A stretch of DNA of 64,000 nt from Elmis aenea (taxonomy: Eukaryota; Arthropoda; Insecta; Coleoptera; Elmidae), in contig OX393577.1 of assembly GCA_947652605.1 (NCBI GenBank), forward strand, positions 32,987,466 to 33,051,465. Direction: 5' to 3'. The translations under genes and the position numbers were made by a program. Below, in pieces: positions 12,873-24,958 of the stretch (positions are counted from its first letter, which is position 1; every line of letters starts with the position of its first letter). The notes beneath the pieces were generated by a model. That model had not been told where the DNA came from. It saw only the letters and a program-made list of their open reading frames with translations, and did not search any database.

Positions 12873-15800
12873 ATGAATTTTGGAAGCAATAAATTACCAT
12901 TATTTTTCAATAGTGGTAATGATTCTCCACAGTTTCGTCGTTTACCAAGAAGAGACACTAGACAAGAATCAGTGGTAACGGAAAAAGTTACACCAATAAA
13001 AGCGGAAACACAAATGTTTTTGGAATCACAGGTAACAAAAACAAAATATATTTTTTTTTATACAGTATGTCTGTATGTCCCAGATAACATTTCCAGCATA
13101 AGAATCTCGCTTATCATAAGAGATACATGTTTGCTTAAATTAGATGAACTATTTTTATGTATGTAGTATGAGAGGAGGTACAATATATTTTAAAAAGCAG
13201 AGATGGGGAGTCGGTAGTCGAGGAGTCGAAGCTTTTTTAAGGAGTTGGGAGTCGAAAAAACTACCGACTCCCGACTCTTTTTTGATTTAATTTTTTCGAG
13301 GATCAGAACAAAATTTAAAATTTAAAAATTGAAATCAAAATTAGATGTACAAAATACTAAACTGAAATATCCTGAAATAGTTGGAAATGCAGCCAGTATT
13401 GTAACAGCACTGCCACCAACCCAAGTAAGCGTTGAACGTTTATTTTCAGCTTTACGTTTAATAAAATCGCACAATTCCCCATAGGTAAATTTAAATCGTT
13501 TTAATATTAAATATTTCACCTTATTTTTATTATGTGTAGTATTATTGTAAATATTAATGTATTATCCTACAGTGAGTACAAAAAGTAACGGAACGCGTCA
13601 ATATCTCGTCTTGTGTTAAAAAAAAGTTGTTTATTATTTTTCTCATAACCTTTAATTATTTTCAACGATACAGTGTTCTATTTTTGCATACCGATACGTA
13701 ACTTTGTTCTTTTAAACAAAACACCCTGTCTATTTACTGTTTTTTGGACGAGATAACGCGTTACGTTACTTTTTGTACTTAGCATTATTATTACATAAAA
13801 TGGCTAAAACTTTATATTCACAGTAAATACTTTTTGTTTTCTTACAGTTTTTAAAAATTTGATGTGCATGGTTTATTTTATTTAGTTAAATTTTATAAAT
13901 CGTTAATAAAATATCGATCATTGTATGACTTTTAGTAAAACACCAAATATGTAAGTACAATGGAAGTGGCTTATAACGCGGGTCGGATACAACCCCGCAA
14001 ACCCGCGTTAGGTGATAACCGCGATATAACCGAATTGTTGAAAATTTTATATTTTTATTTAAAGAAACTTAGTTTTTTATTCTTTATTATTTAGTAAACA
14101 TACGAAAATAAACTCTGTTCACCATTGTAACATACACTTAGGAACGAAAAAAATAACCGGCTTTCACTGTAGTAAATAAATAGTAATGGTTTTTTTTAAT
14201 GAGAGGAGTCGGAAGTCGGAGTCGATTTTGAAAAATATCGACTCCGGAGTTTGGAGTCGGGAGTCGATTATTTTTCTACCGACTCCCCATCCCTGTTAAA
14301 AAGTACAAAATTCCTCGTCCTTTAAAAGATATAGCAAAAATATGGAAATGCTATAACTTCTTAAGGGCGAGGAATTTTATACTTTTTTAAAAAATTCATC
14401 TAATTTAACCCTAGATCGGTCGCACACCCAAATTTTACGAACGGTCGCGGTGCGGTCATTTTAACAGAATAAAATATGCCTTTGTAAATATTTGGTAAAT
14501 GCTATTCAGGTAAAAAATGCTATTAATACTGAATTACAAGGATGATTTATATTTATTAATGCCAAAGAAATTACATTATATAAAAACTTAACCTGATTTA
14601 AACTGATAATTGCAATAACAAACAAAATAAATTATTCTAAATATTTAACGAAATGCTGGTTCCAATATTTTAGCTTATCTCTTATAGTTTTATCAATGCT
14701 GTACGCATTGAAGCAAAAACCATACCAGACAGAAGTTTTACAAGTACTTTACCCTTCATTGGAACGTATGAGACAAGAGTTAATATTTTTGTAACGCTAA
14801 ATAAACTGCTGTTTACTTATTTAAAAATAAACAATTAAGTTGAGAAATTTCATTCTGTATATCTTAATTACCTTAATTAAAAGTCATAGTGCGGTCTAAA
14901 AGTAACAGTATTAGTTGCAAGACGGTCACTATGACCGATGTGCAAAATCTAACGCAATTCAGCACAATACTGTGCGAGATCTAGCACTCAAATCACTTGA
15001 AATCACAGGGTTGGATAGTTTTTAAAGCATAACTAGGTTAGTGAAGTTGGCGCATATGTATTTGCAGAAATATGTACGAATGCAATATTTGTTGGTCTTT
15101 TAGACCAAATAGCGACCGATCCTGGGTTAAGCAAACCTGTATATCTTATAATAATAAATAAGGGCTTTGTCGTTTTCATGGCCAGGTAGATTACGTAACA
15201 ATTTGTTCCTATATATGAGTGCAAACATTAAACGTTGGTGATTGTTTTGTGGGTGATTCTATTTCATCTTGTTCGAGATGCAAACATTCATAAAATTTAT
15301 TCGAAATTTATGATATTATTTACTGTTACAGACAAAAATGAAAAAAAGCATGGAAATGATTGAAATCGAAAGTAAAAACGACACAGCGATTATAAATCAG
15401 CTCGGTGTAGAAAAAACAAAACTTTATAATGAGATAAAGGATCTTGACTCTCAATATAATTTCGAGCGTCACGACCAATCTATAATAAGTGATAATATAT
15501 CGAAATTAAACAATGCATCTGGAAATATTATCAAACTCTACAACAATAATTTACAAATTATGGAATCCTGCTCTTTAGAACAAAAATCATTTGAAAAAAA
15601 CAAAGATCAATATTATCTACAACTTAAAAATGAGAAAAATAAATTGGAGGAAATATATGCGAGTCATTGTGAAAAAGGAAATGCTATCTCTACAAATAAT
15701 AATCAGAAAAACAACGAACATAAAAAAGAACTTAATGATTTTGATAAAGAATATGCAACATTACAGCAGCAATTGGAGGAAGTACAACAGAACATTGAGA

Positions 15801-18800
15801 ACTTAAGTGCAGCAAACAATAAAAAACAGGAAAAGTATGTGGCTTTAAAGGTTCATGAATTAAAAGCTAAAGAGATCAACGAAATATTGAATTCTGAACA
15901 TCAAAATAAGCTTAGTAAAAATGAAATATTTTTCAAGCAGATTAAAGAATATGAATGTTCCTCCGACATGACATTGAACGAATTGGATAAACGTATAAAT
16001 CTATTAACAACTGAGTAAGTAGTACAAATATTAGGGCACATTGCTATAACAATATACTGACAAAATCAGCATACGACAACCTGATATGCTATAGAGTCAA
16101 TAAGGTACCGCAGGGTTTTATATCACCTGCCTCACACCAACGGTAATTTATTTAAATTATAAAACTTTGCCAATAAATAAACATAAGGTGTTTACAGTGT
16201 CATCTATGAATCTCGAACTAATTAGACGTTTTTAAATTAAAGTAAATTTAAAAATGTAATTCTTAAACATTTTGCTGTTTAATTGTAAAGAAATAAAACT
16301 GATAAAGTTTTGTTTAAGGTGAGCACCTTTCAAATTAAAAAGATCACAAACACTGATATCCTCAATAAAGCAAATACATAAAAGTCTATAAAAAACAGGG
16401 CTTCGAACCGTAATTTTTTTCGTTTCGGTTTTCGTTCCGGTTCAATTAAAAAAATATATATCGGTTCCGGTTTTCGTTCCGGAAAAAATTACGGTTTTTT
16501 CGGTTTTCGGTTCAGCTACGAGTAATTACTTTTTAAATTTTTAAATATTTTTATTTGGTATAATAATTGGGAATAGAAGTATATAACATATGATATCTAA
16601 TAATATAATTTATTAAACAAAACATATAAAAACAAAACGCGCGAGTTTGTTGAATATGTACCGAACCGTAATAAACCGATATTTTTTTCGCCTCAGTTCC
16701 GGTTTTCGTTCCGACAAAAATAACGGTTTTTTCCGTTTTTCGGTTTTCGGTTCAGTTCCGGTTCGAAGCCCTGATAAAAAAAAACAGCAACATAATTGTA
16801 ATATAATTATTCAGAATATACAAAATTCTTGATTATATTAGGTACACAACCAAACAAATTTTATGTAACAAGTATATGTATAATGGGTGATTGATTGGGA
16901 CTGTGCATTAGAGGCATTAGACATTAGAAATATTTATGAAGAATGAAAAAGGGTAATGATCTTAAATTTTGGTTATGACCATAATGGCATATGATCTGTT
17001 TAATGAAAATATTTTCAAGATACCTAAGTGCAGTCGTTTTTTAGATTTGTGGACTTTTCTGAAATTTTTTTAAATTTTTATCGTGATTCTTAATATTATC
17101 TACCGCCGCCATTTTTGAAGCACACATGCTCAAATTGAGACTATGCATAGAAGAAACCTTGGAGTTCATACTGGAATTTTTGTAATCGATGCATTACTTA
17201 CAGGGTATCCAAAATTTAATTTTCTTTTAATACAACTTCAGATCACTAAAACTTGTTTTTTTCAAATACGATGCCCACTTTTTTTTCATTTACTTATGCA
17301 AAATTAAATTCTGCGTCGATCTGTATTAGCGTCTCCTATACCTACTTACAATAATTTTCGACTTATTAAGAATTTTTAATAAAGTTAAGAGAAGCCTTGG
17401 AAATGACAACAAATGCCAATATTAAAAACTGTCAACCACTTTTATCGCGTTTGTCTGTTGTGTTCATAAAAATGGAAAATCAAAAGTATTCAAACACAGA
17501 TATTTTAAACTTATTTTATATTCATGGAGAATATCACAAGGTTATTATAAGAACTTGCCGTGTGTTAAATGAGAGATATTTTCATTTGACTAAAAAGACA
17601 GATATTTCAAACGGCAAATAAAATCAAATTGATTTTTTTAATTGGTTGTCATGGAAACGACAAAACTACAACTACCGGCCTACCTGATTTATAATGGTTG
17701 TTGTCCAAAATGCAATTTACAAATTTGACAATGAATGTAGAAGTAAAATACCATGTGTGATACGTCAATAAATTTAGAAAAAAAAAGTTCTATTTGCTTA
17801 TGTCAATAGCAAAAATCGTACCCATAAGAAAAAATAAAGTTGGTTGTTATGAAATAAACACGAGTCGACCCAGGAAAAATCAGTGATTATCATCCGATTC
17901 GGATTAAAAAGTTGCTTGAGCAATGTTTTTACACATTTGAAATATTTTATAATCCAAAGGCAATTTTCAGAAATTCTATTTTCTGCTTTTTCCTATTTTC
18001 TCAGATACTGTTTGAGATATTTTCAATTTCTCTTCGGATTATTAAGGAGCACCGAATTTAGCAGCTTTGCCAAATTTAAACCTATATTCTAACTATTATA
18101 ATAAGCAAGATCCCCATGCTTTAACTCGAATTTCAAACACCCTGTATATTTTTTGTGCATTTTTTTATTACTCATTTCTGCGCCAAGTGGATATATGTTT
18201 CATTACCTATTTAATCTTTTTACTTTTTATAAAGAACTTCAATTATTTAACTGTTCACTGAACAGGTTACTCACTCATTTCGAAATTAATAAAAAAATAA
18301 GAAAATTATTAAGTTTTATGCATAAAAAAATTTAAAAACGCATATTTTTTAAATACTCTAAAATTACGTTTTTCTTTATTTTGGCAACACTGCACCACTT
18401 CGCGCATCTGAAATTCGGATTTGGAAGATGAATCTTAAAAATTATTTAAGCTCTAGTAAACTTTAGGAACGACAATAGAATCTTAGTTCCTAGAATATAC
18501 TGTTAATAAATAAGTTTACAAAATTAAATAAATTAATAATTTAATTTATTGATGTTTTGCATGTGTTAAATTTTATTTTATTTAAAGAATGTGAATACTA
18601 CTACATGCTTTATATTTATAATTCGTTTGAATGTATAAATACATAAATATTTTATTATTTATGGTGTAATCATAATTTCAATATCATCTAAAAAGGTGCA
18701 AAATTTTTGTTTATGCAAGAGCTTTCAAAATGCCTGGTAGTGAGTTCCCAAAAACATGTTTTAATTATTTTTTTTAAGGGCACAGACAGAAACCAGTACC

Positions 18801-21800
18801 ATAGAGAATATTGAAAAAATAATGGCGGAACGAAATGACCTCATAGCAAATTTAAAGAAACAAATAATTTCTTTTGAAGATCAAAAACAACATTTGATAG
18901 CAGAGTATGATTGTCTAAATAAATTGCACACAGAAACAAATGCAAACTTCTTGAAACATTATGAAATACTAAAAACGGAAATTACTTTGAAGCTAAAAGA
19001 ACTGAAAAACTTTAATCATACTACATCTAATGAATTTTGCAATAATAATGAGAAAAAGCAAGTATGTACTTTATTATTTAATTTAAAATATTTTTAGATT
19101 TTAACACCCAATTAACACATTACTAAGTTTTCATAAAAGGTCTAAAACCAATAAAATATTGATGTAATTTTTTAATAACATATTTTGTTGGGTGGGCCAG
19201 ATAGTTATTATCACTAACTTATTTAAAAAAAAATTAAATACAAAACAATATTAATCTAAGAAATGTAAGCTATCATTAACGATGATGCCTCCAGCGCTTT
19301 GTAGAGAGTGAGCATCCAAAAGTCTGGCTGTGATTAAAACCATGCTCCACGTCATGTTAGGTTTCTCCTCTTTTTTCTTTTCTGAGTGACGTCAAGAGAA
19401 AGCAATCAAATAGGGTTAGGTCTGTTAAATAGAAAGTTTGCTATAGAACAGGGATTCCCAACGGGGTTGATATAGACCCCTGGAGGCGTTGGAATTTTGA
19501 AAGAGGTGAATGGCACTCAAGAGGTCAATTGGGGGTCGATAGACAAGTCAGATACTTATTGTACTTGACAATTTGTTTGTTGTTTTTGAAAATATAAGAT
19601 AACTTTCAAATAATAAGAATAATAACTTTAACTCATTTAATAATTTTTTTAACTGTATAGTAAGTGAAACGAAAAAATCTTTGACGTTGAATTTGCCGAA
19701 CGCTTACTCCGACATGTCAATTCACTACAGTGGTCGACTTAGAACTGATTTTTGATTCGGAAGTTTGAACCAAAGGCTAGAATGCTTAACTCCTAACATA
19801 AAAATTTTAAGAGGGTTGATTTATTTTTATAGGGGTCAATGCAAGAAAAGGTTGGGAACCCCTGCTGTAGAACTTACCAGCAAATCCTTGAAATTCCGAA
19901 TGGTTTTACTTTGCAATAAATTAAGTTATAGTGGTAAACAAATCATCTTCTAAACAGTTACTTAGTTTTAAACGGATTATCATAATGTTCCTACACCACA
20001 CTTGCAAAATGCTCTTAACAACTTGTTATCTCATAAAATGTGTATTGCTTACAGAAAATAATACATCTTGAAGAGGAAATCAAATTAAAATTGCAACTTT
20101 TAGAACAAACTGACACGGAAGTAATTGGTATAAACAACATGTGTGCTAAAACACTACATGATCTTGATATTTATCAAGAAAAAACACAAAACCTGACTAA
20201 TAACATGGAAAAGAATAAAGATGAAATGACTCAATTAGAAACAGAAATCAAAACAGTTGAGGCTGGAATAACTCAAAAAACTGTCAGCTCCAACCTGCTG
20301 TGGGAAATTACCAATACTGAAATAGAATCGGCAATGACAGATTTTAATGTTAAACTAAAAGAAAAAGTGCAAGGAATAAATTTATACAAAGAAAAACTTG
20401 ACAAGGAGTTATCAGATGAAAATAATGAATTTGAAGGGCATAAGAATAATTTTAAGAAACAGGAACAACAGTTGTCTAGAAACAAAACTGAAATTGCCAT
20501 GTTATGTGGCGAAGCGGGAAATAACTATGAAAAACTCGTGCAGGAGTGTAACTCAATTAGTAATAAGAATCTAGATTGTATTTTTTCTGAATTTGCTGTT
20601 ATGGAAAAACCATCAATATTCCATCCGCAACCAAAAAAACGAGCCTGGGATGAATTAAGTGACAGTAGTTATGAGGGCATAACTTACACTGCTCAAGAAT
20701 TTCTTCAGATGAAACGTTTAAAGGAACAAAGGCAAAAGGTAACAGTTGTAACAATATGATTGCTTTATTATTAAAATATTTTTATCTTCTGGAATATTTG
20801 ATTTCAAGTTTTAAAAAATATCAAGAATAAAATTATAACGTTTTTCGTAATTCGAGATTGACCATGGGTTACTTTTAGACCAAGGGTCATTTTTGTTATC
20901 GATATCGAATTGAGTCCTAAGCAAACAACAGTATTGTTGGCGGCACTGAAGAAATTTTTAGGGTTTAAAATCATTAACATGTGGCACTCGGATTGAAAAA
21001 CATTGCCGACCCATGTTTTATGTTCTAGACCAGGGCTTCTCAAACTGTTATGGGCCACAACCCACTTTCGAAAACAGTAATTTTTCACGACTTACTCGCT
21101 TGTAATGCCTATTTTAAATAGGAACGGGTTAATTAAGAAATATTCCTTTAATAATAAACAATAAAATCGTGATATCTTGGAAAATTTATTATCAGGTATC
21201 GTTATGTTATGTTTTTCATCCCTGGTTAATATTTACAGTAGACTCCCGTATAACGCGAGTTCCTACAACGCGCTAAACCTATTGCGACGGCTTTTTCATA
21301 CAACACGGTTCTCGTACAACGCGCTATACAGGGTGTGTAAAAATTGGCGGAAGCGCTACACGTGGCGATGTTCTTCGTAAAATTCTAAGTCGAAAATCTT
21401 AATACGAAAATGTTGTACCATGCTTGCTGTGTCTGCAAGAGGTCCTCAAAGTTTTGACATTTAGTCCTTTAATAAGCGTTATTATTTAATACTTGCAAAT
21501 GAAAAAGCTGCAATTTGGAATAAAAATAAATTTCGAATAGTATTTTTTCCTGGATATTGTGTTCTTCCTTTCAAAAATTGGTGTTGAAAATATGTAAATC
21601 ACTGATTTGAATGAAAATAATACATATGGCAACATTGTCATTAGCTATCATCTCTGTTTTTCTCGTAATTATTTCTAGTTTGTGTTAGACTATTAGACGA
21701 TACCTAAAAGTTTGCAGCTATGTTCACGAACTGAAGGCCTTCAGTTCGAACAAAAATTGTAAATACCCAAGTAAAAATTGCTGATAAAAAAATGTCCAAA

Positions 21801-24800
21801 CGCAAATCACTGTATGCAATGTTGCCAATTTTTGTTTTCTTTAAATGGTTCCTGAGGCCATAGGAAGCATGGTACAACATTTTTGTATCAAGATTTTCGA
21901 CTTAGAATTTTACGAAGAACATCGTCACGTGTAGCGCTTCCACCAATTTATACACACCCTGTATATTTTTTACATACATAGCTTGTTATGTCCACCGCTA
22001 AGGATTTATTTTGTTTTACTTTTACTTTCGCCATACGTGTGATCAAAGCATGTACTGAGATCGCGAAAATTTTCGAATTCCAGATTTCGACGCATTTACA
22101 TGTTTAAAGGTTCCCTGTACCCGTTTTGACTATTTTCGTGTTGACGCCCGTGTATTAAGTGTGCAGGTGTAGGTGCGTTCGGGACGTACGCTCTTTTTGC
22201 TTTATTTGCTCTTTTTTGCTCCACAGCGTTCGGGACGCGACTTTGGAGTAAAAAAGATCGCTCCGAAGGGCGTTCGGGACTGCATAAGTGGAGTAAATAA
22301 ATCTACTCTAATTTGCACCACCTCTGAAGCTGGGGCAAGTGAGCTCGCGAAAGAAGACATGCGCATTACGGATTGTCTACGTTTGAATTCTTTGAATTGC
22401 CAGGTACAGCATAAGAATAAGATACAGTTAACATCCAGGCTTCGTGTTATTGTGTTGAATTAGTTAACAACAATTTCTTGTGGACAGTAATTAACTTTCG
22501 ATGTAATTCCCTATTATTAAAACAAAATTTTGGGAAGTTAAATGGTTTCATATCATGACATTTTACATCAATTTTATAACCAAATAATCTAACAAATTCG
22601 AAGCAATACAATGTGTTGCTTGTTTTACTTACAATGATGTCTGATTAGACCAACTAGACCGGTCTACAACAAAATAGTGAGGTTACCTTTATATTTGAAA
22701 TATCCGCTGATTTTCTGCACATATACGTCCCGAACGCACAAGATTTACTCTTGGAGGCTCTGAGACCACGTGATTACAATCTCACTCCAATCCTGTCCAA
22801 TCCACTCCAATCTGGGAGCGTGCGTCCCGAACGCACCTTGTGTATGTGCCAGATTTTAATTTTTTTTTGACATTAGTTATCTGTAAAGCCATAAAAAATA
22901 CAGTCGAACTTCCCTAAGTCGAATCACCATAGTTCACTAAAAAAATTCGAGATATAGAAAATTCGAGTTACAGAAATAACTACAAAATGAGTAAAATACG
23001 CTTTTATATGAATTTATTGATAGTAAATACATATATGACTACATGAAATCAACAAACTTTATATGGATGAACATATAAAAATACGTATATAACACACATA
23101 ATATAAACAAAAAAGAAAATTATGAATAACAAACATTATTTTTTTTTTAAGTCAGTGACTTTTGATTGTTTTAGATTAAAAGATTCTTTATCCACAAAGT
23201 TCTCTAAAAATGTTAACCCGCCATACACTTCGTCTGTAAGATTCTCTTTTGACCACAAATATTCGCTACACTGTTTGATTGTCGTCTTCCAAGGCAACTA
23301 AAGTTTTTCTCAGAATTCTTCTTCTATAGTGCAATTTCATATAATGCGATTACCGCTAAATACAGCCTAGCGCATAAATACGAGTAATACCTGCGATAAT
23401 GCGGTCATTAGCACATTAGAGGAATAACATACACAATACAATACAAAATTACAAAAATTCGAGTTTAGGAAGTTCACTGTCTTAAAAAATCTCAAATATT
23501 ACTTAGAGAAATTCGAGATATAGAAACAAAATTGTATGTAAAATGCGACCTTCATGCAAAAAATTGCGAACAAATTCGAGATATAGAAAAGTTTGACTTA
23601 TAGAAGTTCGAGTTATGGAAGTTCGACTGTATATTACAAAATGCGTGCATTTTGTTGATTTTTCAAATAATAACAGATCTAATATACAGTGGTTTAAGTT
23701 GTAATGTTAATGCAAAATTACACAAAAACGTTAATAGATAAAAATATTCTGTTTATGTAGGATTGTAGGCTTATGTCGAGATCCAAAAAAAAACTACTTT
23801 ATTTTTTTACCTCTTAAAAGTACCAAATTATTTGAAAAATTAAAAATTTCGAATTTTTTTCCGTAAATGGCCAACATTTTTTTTTAAATTTTACTTTATT
23901 ATAGTTTATTTTTCTTCGTTAAATGTTTTTTTCACCTCTCTTTAATTTCTGCAGTAAAAGTTAAGAATTTCTTAAAATTTAAATTTTTTGTTAACCCTTT
24001 AATTAGCAAATTAATTTATCATAGTTTTCATTAAAAAATTACATTTATTTTAAACTGTTAGGGATATCTAAGTTCTGCTTGATGCAAAAACTTCGTTAAT
24101 ATTTAGTTACAATTTCGTCTCGATATAGTAGTGACCTAATTATTATAAAAATAAAAAAAGTTTTCACATGTGACATTTTACGCTGCACGCTCTTTCCAAA
24201 ATGTACGAGGTCGCGCTTTAAACTTATTTTACAGAGTTATAAAATCTCGTGAAAATTAATTGTTTTACACAGTGCAATTTAGCCAATCAAAGAGAATAAT
24301 TTAATGAAAAAATCGCCGAGATACGATAATAAATAATAAAATTATTAAGTTTTACGCATAAAAAAAAATTAAAAACGCATATTTTTCAAATTTCATAAAA
24401 TTACGTTTTTCTTTATTTTGGCAACACTGCACTACTTTGAGCATCTAAAATTCGGATCCGGAGGATGATTCTGCTGTAGTCTCTCAAACATTATGCTACC
24501 ACTCATCTCCCTTATGGTGCCTGTACACCTGAGAGTAAAGTACTCTCGAGAGTAGCGTCGCCAAGGATACAGCCAATCGCGAGTTACTCTCAGGGGCTGT
24601 ATCCTTGGCGACGCTACTCTCGAGAGTACTTTACTCTCAGGTGTACAGGCACCATTAGGGGACGCTCGCCCGCCCATACGCGATTTCATACAACACGTAA
24701 CGTATTAACTGCGTTATACGGGAGTCTACTGTATATATTTTAATTTAAAAAGTTTACTTTTTATTTCATCTTCTTTTTTATTACTTATTTTTGTATTTGA

Positions 24801-24958
24801 ATTTCATACTTTTAAACTGGTTAAAATAAATCCAATTAAAATATTGTGTATGATGAAAATAATGCTAAAAAATTAATTAGAAAATGATAATATAAAATAT
24901 AAATATTTAATGAGTTCATTAGTAATTATGGTATTTGTTTCAGATGAACAAAAAATAA
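12873..24958 (+). CDS. Unrecognised coiled-coil protein, ~607 aa, five coding exons
   Basis: Coding exons are 12873-13031, 15332-16014, 18779-19061, 20055-20738 and 24944-24958. All junctions keep phase (53 codons; 227 plus 2 nt; 94 plus 1 nt; 228; 4 plus stop). The ~53-residue N-terminus is basic and probably disordered (FRRLPRRDTRQESV). Residues ~60-540 are rich in K, E, Q, N and L with few prolines, consistent with long coiled coils. The C-terminus has a possible nuclear signal (QPKKRAWDELSDSS) and a basic end (MKRLKEQRQKMNKK). No enzyme motif, signal peptide or membrane segment is seen. The architecture (basic tails around a long central coil) suits a chromosome-axis, synaptonemal-complex, kinetochore or centrosome structural protein, but that is only inference. 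The last exon has five codons including the stop and follows a 4.2-kb intron full of transposons. Confidence 0.8.
13198..14295 (+). mobile_element. hAT element in intron 1 of the coiled-coil gene
   Basis: Starts CAGAGATGGGGAGTCGGTAG and ends CCGACTCCCCATCCCTG. The perfect 8-bp duplication TTAAAAAG lies at 13190-13197 and 14296-14303. Around 13360-13470 the plus strand reads YPEIVGNAASIVTALPPTQ followed by SVERLFSALRLIKS, the hAT C-terminal dimerisation region; a stop follows. A second MITE (13569-13785) is nested inside. The host sequence is itself a small inverted repeat: AATTAGATGAA near 13138 pairs with TTCATCTAATT near 14395. Confidence 0.9.
13569..13785. mobile_element. Nested MITE inside the hAT element
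   Basis: Inverted ends read GAGTACAAAAAGTAACGGAA and GTTACGTTACTTTTTGTACT, about 25 bp each, enclosing AT-rich DNA. It lies wholly within the hAT element at 13198-14295, so it inserted later than that element or was carried by it. Confidence 0.65.
14409..15126. mobile_element. piggyBac-type non-autonomous element
   Basis: Ends read CCCTAGATCGGTCGC on the left and GCGACCGATCCTGGG on the right. Both are flanked directly by TTAA (14405-14408 and 15127-15130), the defining piggyBac target duplication. The interior is 718 bp with no transposase recognised. It sits in intron 1 of the coiled-coil gene, about 200 bp before exon 2. Confidence 0.82.
16396..16773. mobile_element. hAT MITE, CAGGGCTTCGAACCG ends
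   Basis: A 378-bp element with CAGGGCTTCGAACCG and its complement CGGTTCGAAGCCCTG at its ends. The perfect 8-bp duplication ATAAAAAA lies at 16388-16395 and 16774-16781. The interior is made of repeated CGGTTTTCGGTTC-like units and has no reading frame. It is in intron 2 of the coiled-coil gene. Confidence 0.88.
16884..18144 (+). mobile_element. Tc1/mariner-like relic with transposase N-terminus
   Basis: The first half (to ~17400) is the reverse complement of 28080-28680. The second half (17640-18144) matches 28940-29505 in the same orientation. The right end is CACCCTGTA. Between them, from 17472, the plus strand encodes MENQKYSNTDILNLFYIHGE, resembling the N-terminal helix-turn-helix of insect Tc1-like transposases; no catalytic part remains. 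It is in intron 2 of the coiled-coil gene. Confidence 0.6.
18290..18440 (+). repeat. Direct copy of the interior of the 21-24 kb pogo-like element
   Basis: Matches 24340-24470 with scattered differences, including TTTTCTTTATTTTGGCAACA and the following CTGCAC. It is a truncated fragment with no terminal repeats of its own. Confidence 0.7.
19449..19864. mobile_element. hAT-like MITE, CAGGGATTCCCAAC ends
   Basis: 416 bp, from CAGGGATTCCCAACGGGG to GGTTGGGAACCCCTG. The 8-bp duplication is CTATAGAA (19441-19448) and CTGTAGAA (19865-19872), with one mismatch. Non-coding. It is in intron 3 of the coiled-coil gene. Confidence 0.8.
21031..21110 (+). repeat. Solo hAT-like terminus
   Basis: CCAGGGCTTCTCAAACTGTT at 21030 resembles the end of a hAT element. 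No matching opposite end was found nearby, so this is probably a truncated copy. Confidence 0.35.
21329..21961. mobile_element. Foldback with CAGGGTGTG / CACACCCTG ends
   Basis: TA-flanked. The left arm contains GGCGGAAGCGCTACACGTGG and CGTAAAATTCTAAGTCGAAA. The right arm repeats both as complements. Arms extend about 100 bp with high identity and then diverge. Non-coding. Confidence 0.82.
22171..22838. mobile_element. TIR element, AGGTGCGTTCGGGACG ends
   Basis: Left end AGGTGCGTTCGGGACGTACG, right end GCGTCCCGAACGCACCT. The flanks TGTGCAGGTG and TGTGTATGTG are partly alike but not a clean duplication. It is GC-richer than its surroundings. The frame at 22173-22463 starts inside the inverted repeat and is not a gene. 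Probably hAT-related. Confidence 0.65.
22901..23629. mobile_element. TA-flanked element, CAGTCGAACTTCC ends
   Basis: Left end CAGTCGAACTTCCCTAAGTC, right end TTATGGAAGTTCGACTG, each with TA directly outside. Subterminal repeats of TTCGAGATATAGAAA occur at both ends. Typical of a non-autonomous pogo/Tigger-type copy. Confidence 0.8.
24515..24654. mobile_element. Perfect 140-bp hairpin MITE (PIF/Harbinger-like)
   Basis: Bases 24515-24574 and 24595-24654 are exact reverse complements: 60 bp with no mismatch by my reading, around a 20-base loop. The trinucleotide TTA flanks both sides (24512-24514 and 24655-24657), fitting the three-base TWA target of PIF/Harbinger elements. It lies inside the final intron of the coiled-coil gene, so the pre-mRNA carries the hairpin. 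Confidence 0.85.

Larger units (their letters stand above)
21236..24731. mobile_element. pogo-like element, 3.5 kb, carrying four later insertions
   Basis: Starts CAGTAGACTCCCGTATAACG and ends CGTTATACGGGAGTCTACTG. TA lies directly outside both ends (21234-21235 and 24732-24733), as expected for the Tc1/mariner/pogo group. No transposase frame survives. Its interior holds a foldback (21329-21961), a TIR element (22171-22838), another TA-flanked element (22901-23629) and a perfect hairpin (24515-24654). The whole stack lies in the last intron of the coiled-coil gene. Confidence 0.8.

Noticed and set aside
13322..13519. Minus-strand 65-codon frame
   Set aside because: Shadow of the plus-strand hAT dimerisation region.
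22173..22463. GC-richer 96-codon frame
   Set aside because: It begins inside the terminal repeat of a TIR element and shows no domain; base composition follows the element.
24515..24654. Perfect palindrome as an assembly artefact
   Set aside because: It has TTA on both sides like a target duplication and a unique 20-base loop, so a genuine MITE is the better reading, though not proven.
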